In this document: positions 4,373-6,969 of the stretch, piece after piece
Layout: every line of letters begins with the position of its first letter
Position numbering within the stretch: the stretch's first letter is position 1
Source: an uncultured Ruminococcus sp.
Lineage (GTDB): Bacteria > Bacillota > Clostridia > Oscillospirales > CAG-272
Direction of reading: 5' to 3'
Length of the DNA stretch: 6,969 bases
Assembly: GCA_902803255.1 (NCBI GenBank)
Contig: CADCPG010000202.1
Span: 1-6,969, forward strand
Program-made: the position numbers and the translations under genes
The notes under the pieces: generated by a model
The model's input: the letters and a program-made list of their open reading frames with translations, nothing else
What the model was told of the DNA's origin: nothing
Databases searched by the model: none

Positions 4373-6969
4373 ATGGAATTCACAGATTCACAGAAAAAAG
4401 CCGTAGAGACGCGCGGACGCAGTCTCATGGTCTCGGCGGCGGCCGGCTCGGGCAAGACTGCGACTCTTACCGCGAGGATCATCTCGCTGCTCACCGACGT
4501 CGACAGTCCGGCCGACATATCGAAGATGCTCGTCGTGACTTTCACGCGGGCGGCGGCAGCGGAGCTCCGCGAGCGGATCTCCGCCGCGCTTTCGCGCGCC
4601 CTTGCCGCCGACCGGGGCAACACCCGCCTCGCGTCGCAGCTTGCAAAGGCCGGCGGAGCGCACATCTGCACCATCGATTCATATTATCTCGACCTCATAA
4701 GGGCCAATTTCTACCGTCTCGGCCTCCCGTCGTCGGTCCGGATGGCCGACGAGGGAGAGACCGAGAACATGAGGCTGGAGGTCGCCGCCGACACCGCTGA
4801 GCGCCTGTTCGCGACAGAGCCCGGCTTCGCGCTCTTCGCCGAGACGCTGACCGGCATACGCGGAGAGAACGACCTGCCCTCCTGGATCACGAGGCTCGAC
4901 GGATTCCTCTCCCGCACGCCCGAAGGCGACGCTTACGCCGGCCGCTGCGCCGATCTGTTCGAGCGCGAGGCAAAAGCCGATTTCTTCGACCCGGCGTCGA
5001 GGTTCGGCACGGCGCTTGCGGGCATCCTCTCGTCGAAGCTGAGAGACGCCGCGGGAACGGCGTCGGCTCTTATCGAAGACGCCGCGGATGACGCGGCGGC
5101 GTCGCGCTACATCCCCGCTCTCATGTCGGACATGACCTTTGCGCGCGAAGCACTGGAGCGTCTGGCGTCCGGCAGCTATACGGTATTCCGTGAATTTGTG
5201 TCGGGGTACGCTCCGGCGAAGCTCGCGACGGTCAGGGCGGACGACAAGACGCCCGTATCGGAGGCCGTCGCAAAAGGGCGCGGAAAGATCAAGGAGATGA
5301 TAAAGAGCTGCGCGGAGCTCTGCGGGCCGACGCAGGAGGAGATATCGTCGCAGCTCTGCGCCTGCGCCGCGTTCTGCAGGATCGCGCAGAAGACGGAGGA
5401 GGCATATTCTGCCGCGCTGAAGGAAAAGAAGGCGGCGGGGATGTCGCTCGACTTCTCCGACCTGTCGGCCCTCGCGCTGAAGCTGCTTGAGAAAGAGGAC
5501 GGCTCGCCGAGCGCAGTCGCGCTCGCCGAAAGGGAAAAATACACGCATATATTCGTCGACGAATACCAGGACACCGACTCGGTCCAGGACCGCATATTCA
5601 GACTGATCGGGAACGGGAGCAACCTGTTCATCGTCGGCGACATAAAGCAGAGCATCTACTCGTTCAGGGGAGCCGACCCCAGGGTCTTCTCGGCCTACCG
5701 GAGCGAATTCCCGCCTCTCGCCGGATCCGGGAACGGTCCGGCGTCGATATACATGTCGGAGAACTTCCGCTGCTCGCGGGAGGTGATCGAATTCACGAAC
5801 ATGGTATGCGGATTCCTATTCTCCGCCGCCGAGGACGGCGGCGCGGGAGCCGGCATCGGATACCGCCCGGAGGATGCGCTGATCTTTAAGAGACAGTATC
5901 CGGACGGACCGCCGGAGGGCGACGGAAGGGTCAGGATCTTCTTCCCCGACCCGGTGCCCGGGGACGGCGTGAAGACGAGAGCTCTCTCCGAAGCGGCGGA
6001 GTGCGGGTATGTGGTATCCGAGATAAAAAAACTGCTGACGGCTGAAAGACTGCCCGGCGGGAGGCACTTTCTTCCGGGCGACATAGCCGTCATCTCAAGG
6101 ACCGGCGGGGCGCTTAGACGCTTTGAGACCGCCCTCACGTCGGCCGGCATACCGGTGCGCAACTGCTCGGGTGAAGACCTGTTCGCCACGTCCGAGGTGC
6201 TGCTCTTCTTCTCTCTCCTCGCGGCCGCCGACAACCCCTCCCGGGACGTCCAGCTCGCCGCTGCCCTCCGCTCGCCCCTCTTCGGCTTCTCGCTCGACGA
6301 CCTCGTGCGCCTGAAGTGCGCTGACGGAAAGTCCGACCTGTGGACGTCGGTGCAGAGATACGCGGCCGAAGGCGAAGACAGAGAGCTGGGAGAGATGTGC
6401 TCCCGTGCGGTATCGGTGATATCCGACTACAGGGGCAGGGCCGAAATGCTCCCCCTCTCGCAGTTCGTCAGGTCTCTCTGGCGCGAGACCGACGCGATAT
6501 CCTACGCCGGTCTTTCGTCCTCCTCGGCCGGTATGAGGCCGGAGGAACGGCGCCGCAGCCTGCGGCAGCTCTATTCGCTCGCGCTCTCGTACGAATCGGG
6601 CGGCTACCGCACCCTCCACGATTTCGTGCGCTACGTCGACACGCTGATCTCGCGCGGCACGAAGATAAACCCCGGGAAGGATACGCCTGACGGCGCCGTG
6701 AAGCTCCTCACGGTGCACGGCTCCAAGGGCCTCGAGTTCCCCGCCGTGTTTATCGTAGACGCCGCATCGGGCTTCAACAGGACCGACTCGAAGCAGCCCG
6801 CCGTCATGACGCTTCGCCGCGGCCTCGGGATATCCTCAAGAATATCGGGGCCGTACGGACTCTGCCAGTCGGATACCCTGATGCGGAAGACGGCTTCAGC
6901 GGTCATATCCGAACTCGGCATCGAGGAGGAGATAAGGATACTCTACGTCGCGATGACGAGGGCCCGCGA
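4373..6969 (+). CDS. addA: AddA, helicase-nuclease subunit A (3' end outside window)
   Basis: AddA is the 3'-to-5' superfamily-1 (UvrD/RecB-like) helicase of the AddAB complex and carries a second nuclease at its C-terminus. The window holds 865 complete codons plus two bases with no stop; B. subtilis AddA has 1232 residues, so about a quarter is missing, including the nuclease. Motifs in order: Q motif FTDSQ (Q7), Walker A AAAGSGKT (22-29), Ia VVTFTRAAAAEL (54-65), the AddA-typical LDFSDL near 360, motif II VDEYQD (395-400), III GDIKQSIYSFRG (422-433), IV ENFRC (463-467), V TVHGSKGLEFP (780-790) and VI LYVAMTRAR (857-865). The FNRTD segment with a following GLGI shortly after motif V separates AddA from UvrD and PcrA. 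All key ATPase residues are present (K28, D396, E397, R863). It lies 22 bases after addB, as in Bacillus-type addBA operons, and has its own ribosome binding site. Confidence 0.97.
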   Translation, partial: MEFTDSQKKAVETRGRSLMVSAAAGSGKTATLTARIISLLTDVDSPADISKMLVVTFTRAAAAELRERISAALSRALAADRGNTRLASQLAKAGGAHICTIDSYYLDLIRANFYRLGLPSSVRMADEGETENMRLEVAADTAERLFATEPGFALFAETLTGIRGENDLPSWITRLDGFLSRTPEGDAYAGRCADLFEREAKADFFDPASRFGTALAGILSSKLRDAAGTASALIEDAADDAAASRYIPALMSDMTFAREALERLASGSYTVFREFVSGYAPAKLATVRADDKTPVSEAVAKGRGKIKEMIKSCAELCGPTQEEISSQLCACAAFCRIAQKTEEAYSAALKEKKAAGMSLDFSDLSALALKLLEKEDGSPSAVALAEREKYTHIFVDEYQDTDSVQDRIFRLIGNGSNLFIVGDIKQSIYSFRGADPRVFSAYRSEFPPLAGSGNGPASIYMSENFRCSREVIEFTNMVCGFLFSAAEDGGAGAGIGYRPEDALIFKRQYPDGPPEGDGRVRIFFPDPVPGDGVKTRALSEAAECGYVVSEIKKLLTAERLPGGRHFLPGDIAVISRTGGALRRFETALTSAGIPVRNCSGEDLFATSEVLLFFSLLAAADNPSRDVQLAAALRSPLFGFSLDDLVRLKCADGKSDLWTSVQRYAAEGEDRELGEMCSRAVSVISDYRGRAEMLPLSQFVRSLWRETDAISYAGLSSSSAGMRPEERRRSLRQLYSLALSYESGGYRTLHDFVRYVDTLISRGTKINPGKDTPDGAVKLLTVHGSKGLEFPAVFIVDAASGFNRTDSKQPAVMTLRRGLGISSRISGPYGLCQSDTLMRKTASAVISELGIEEEIRILYVAMTRAR

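Noticed and set aside
4679..5548. 289-codon open frame on the minus strand inside addA
   Set aside because: It is antisense to addA between motifs Ia and II, Arg-rich, with no family signature. It is a shadow of the real gene.
6941..6969. addA ending without a stop, as a possible truncation
   Set aside because: The frame is open up to the window edge within motif VI, so this is a cut by the window and not a broken gene.

Overview
The window is a high-G+C stretch (genes roughly 60-65% G+C, estimated by eye) with three consecutive plus-strand genes behind one AT-rich promoter region. The order is a short QueG-like double [4Fe-4S] protein (180-1043), addB (1057-4350) and addA (4373 to the right edge, where it is cut off). 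Gaps between genes are 13 and 22 bases. No terminator or promoter is visible between them, so they read as one operon.

AddB and AddA form the helicase-nuclease of Firmicutes and some other bacteria that resects double-strand DNA ends for RecA-dependent repair. Both carry the expected motifs. AddB has an intact Walker A, a RecB-type nuclease centre and the four cysteines of the AddB iron-sulfur cluster. AddA has superfamily-1 helicase motifs Q, I, Ia, II, III, IV, V and VI; its C-terminal nuclease lies outside the window. The first gene resembles epoxyqueuosine reductase, the last enzyme of queuosine synthesis in tRNA. It is shorter than classical QueG and ends where the C-terminal repeats would start, so its exact reaction is uncertain.

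The addB-addA order, the Fe-S form of AddB and the QueG-like family point to a Firmicute, most likely a G+C-rich member of the Clostridia. This is an inference from gene content only. Codon use is unusual for such G+C: isoleucine is read almost entirely by ATC and ATA, with very little ATT.

Layout: 1-179 is intergenic and regulatory, with an AT-rich core at about 71-130 holding symmetric divergent promoter-like elements, short palindromes and a repeated 10-mer. From 180 to 6969 the sequence is almost entirely coding. I see no RNA gene, mobile element, CRISPR array or clear novel system. The most interesting items are the symmetric promoter region, the short QueG-like protein in a DNA-repair operon and a strong hairpin at the addB/addA junction.
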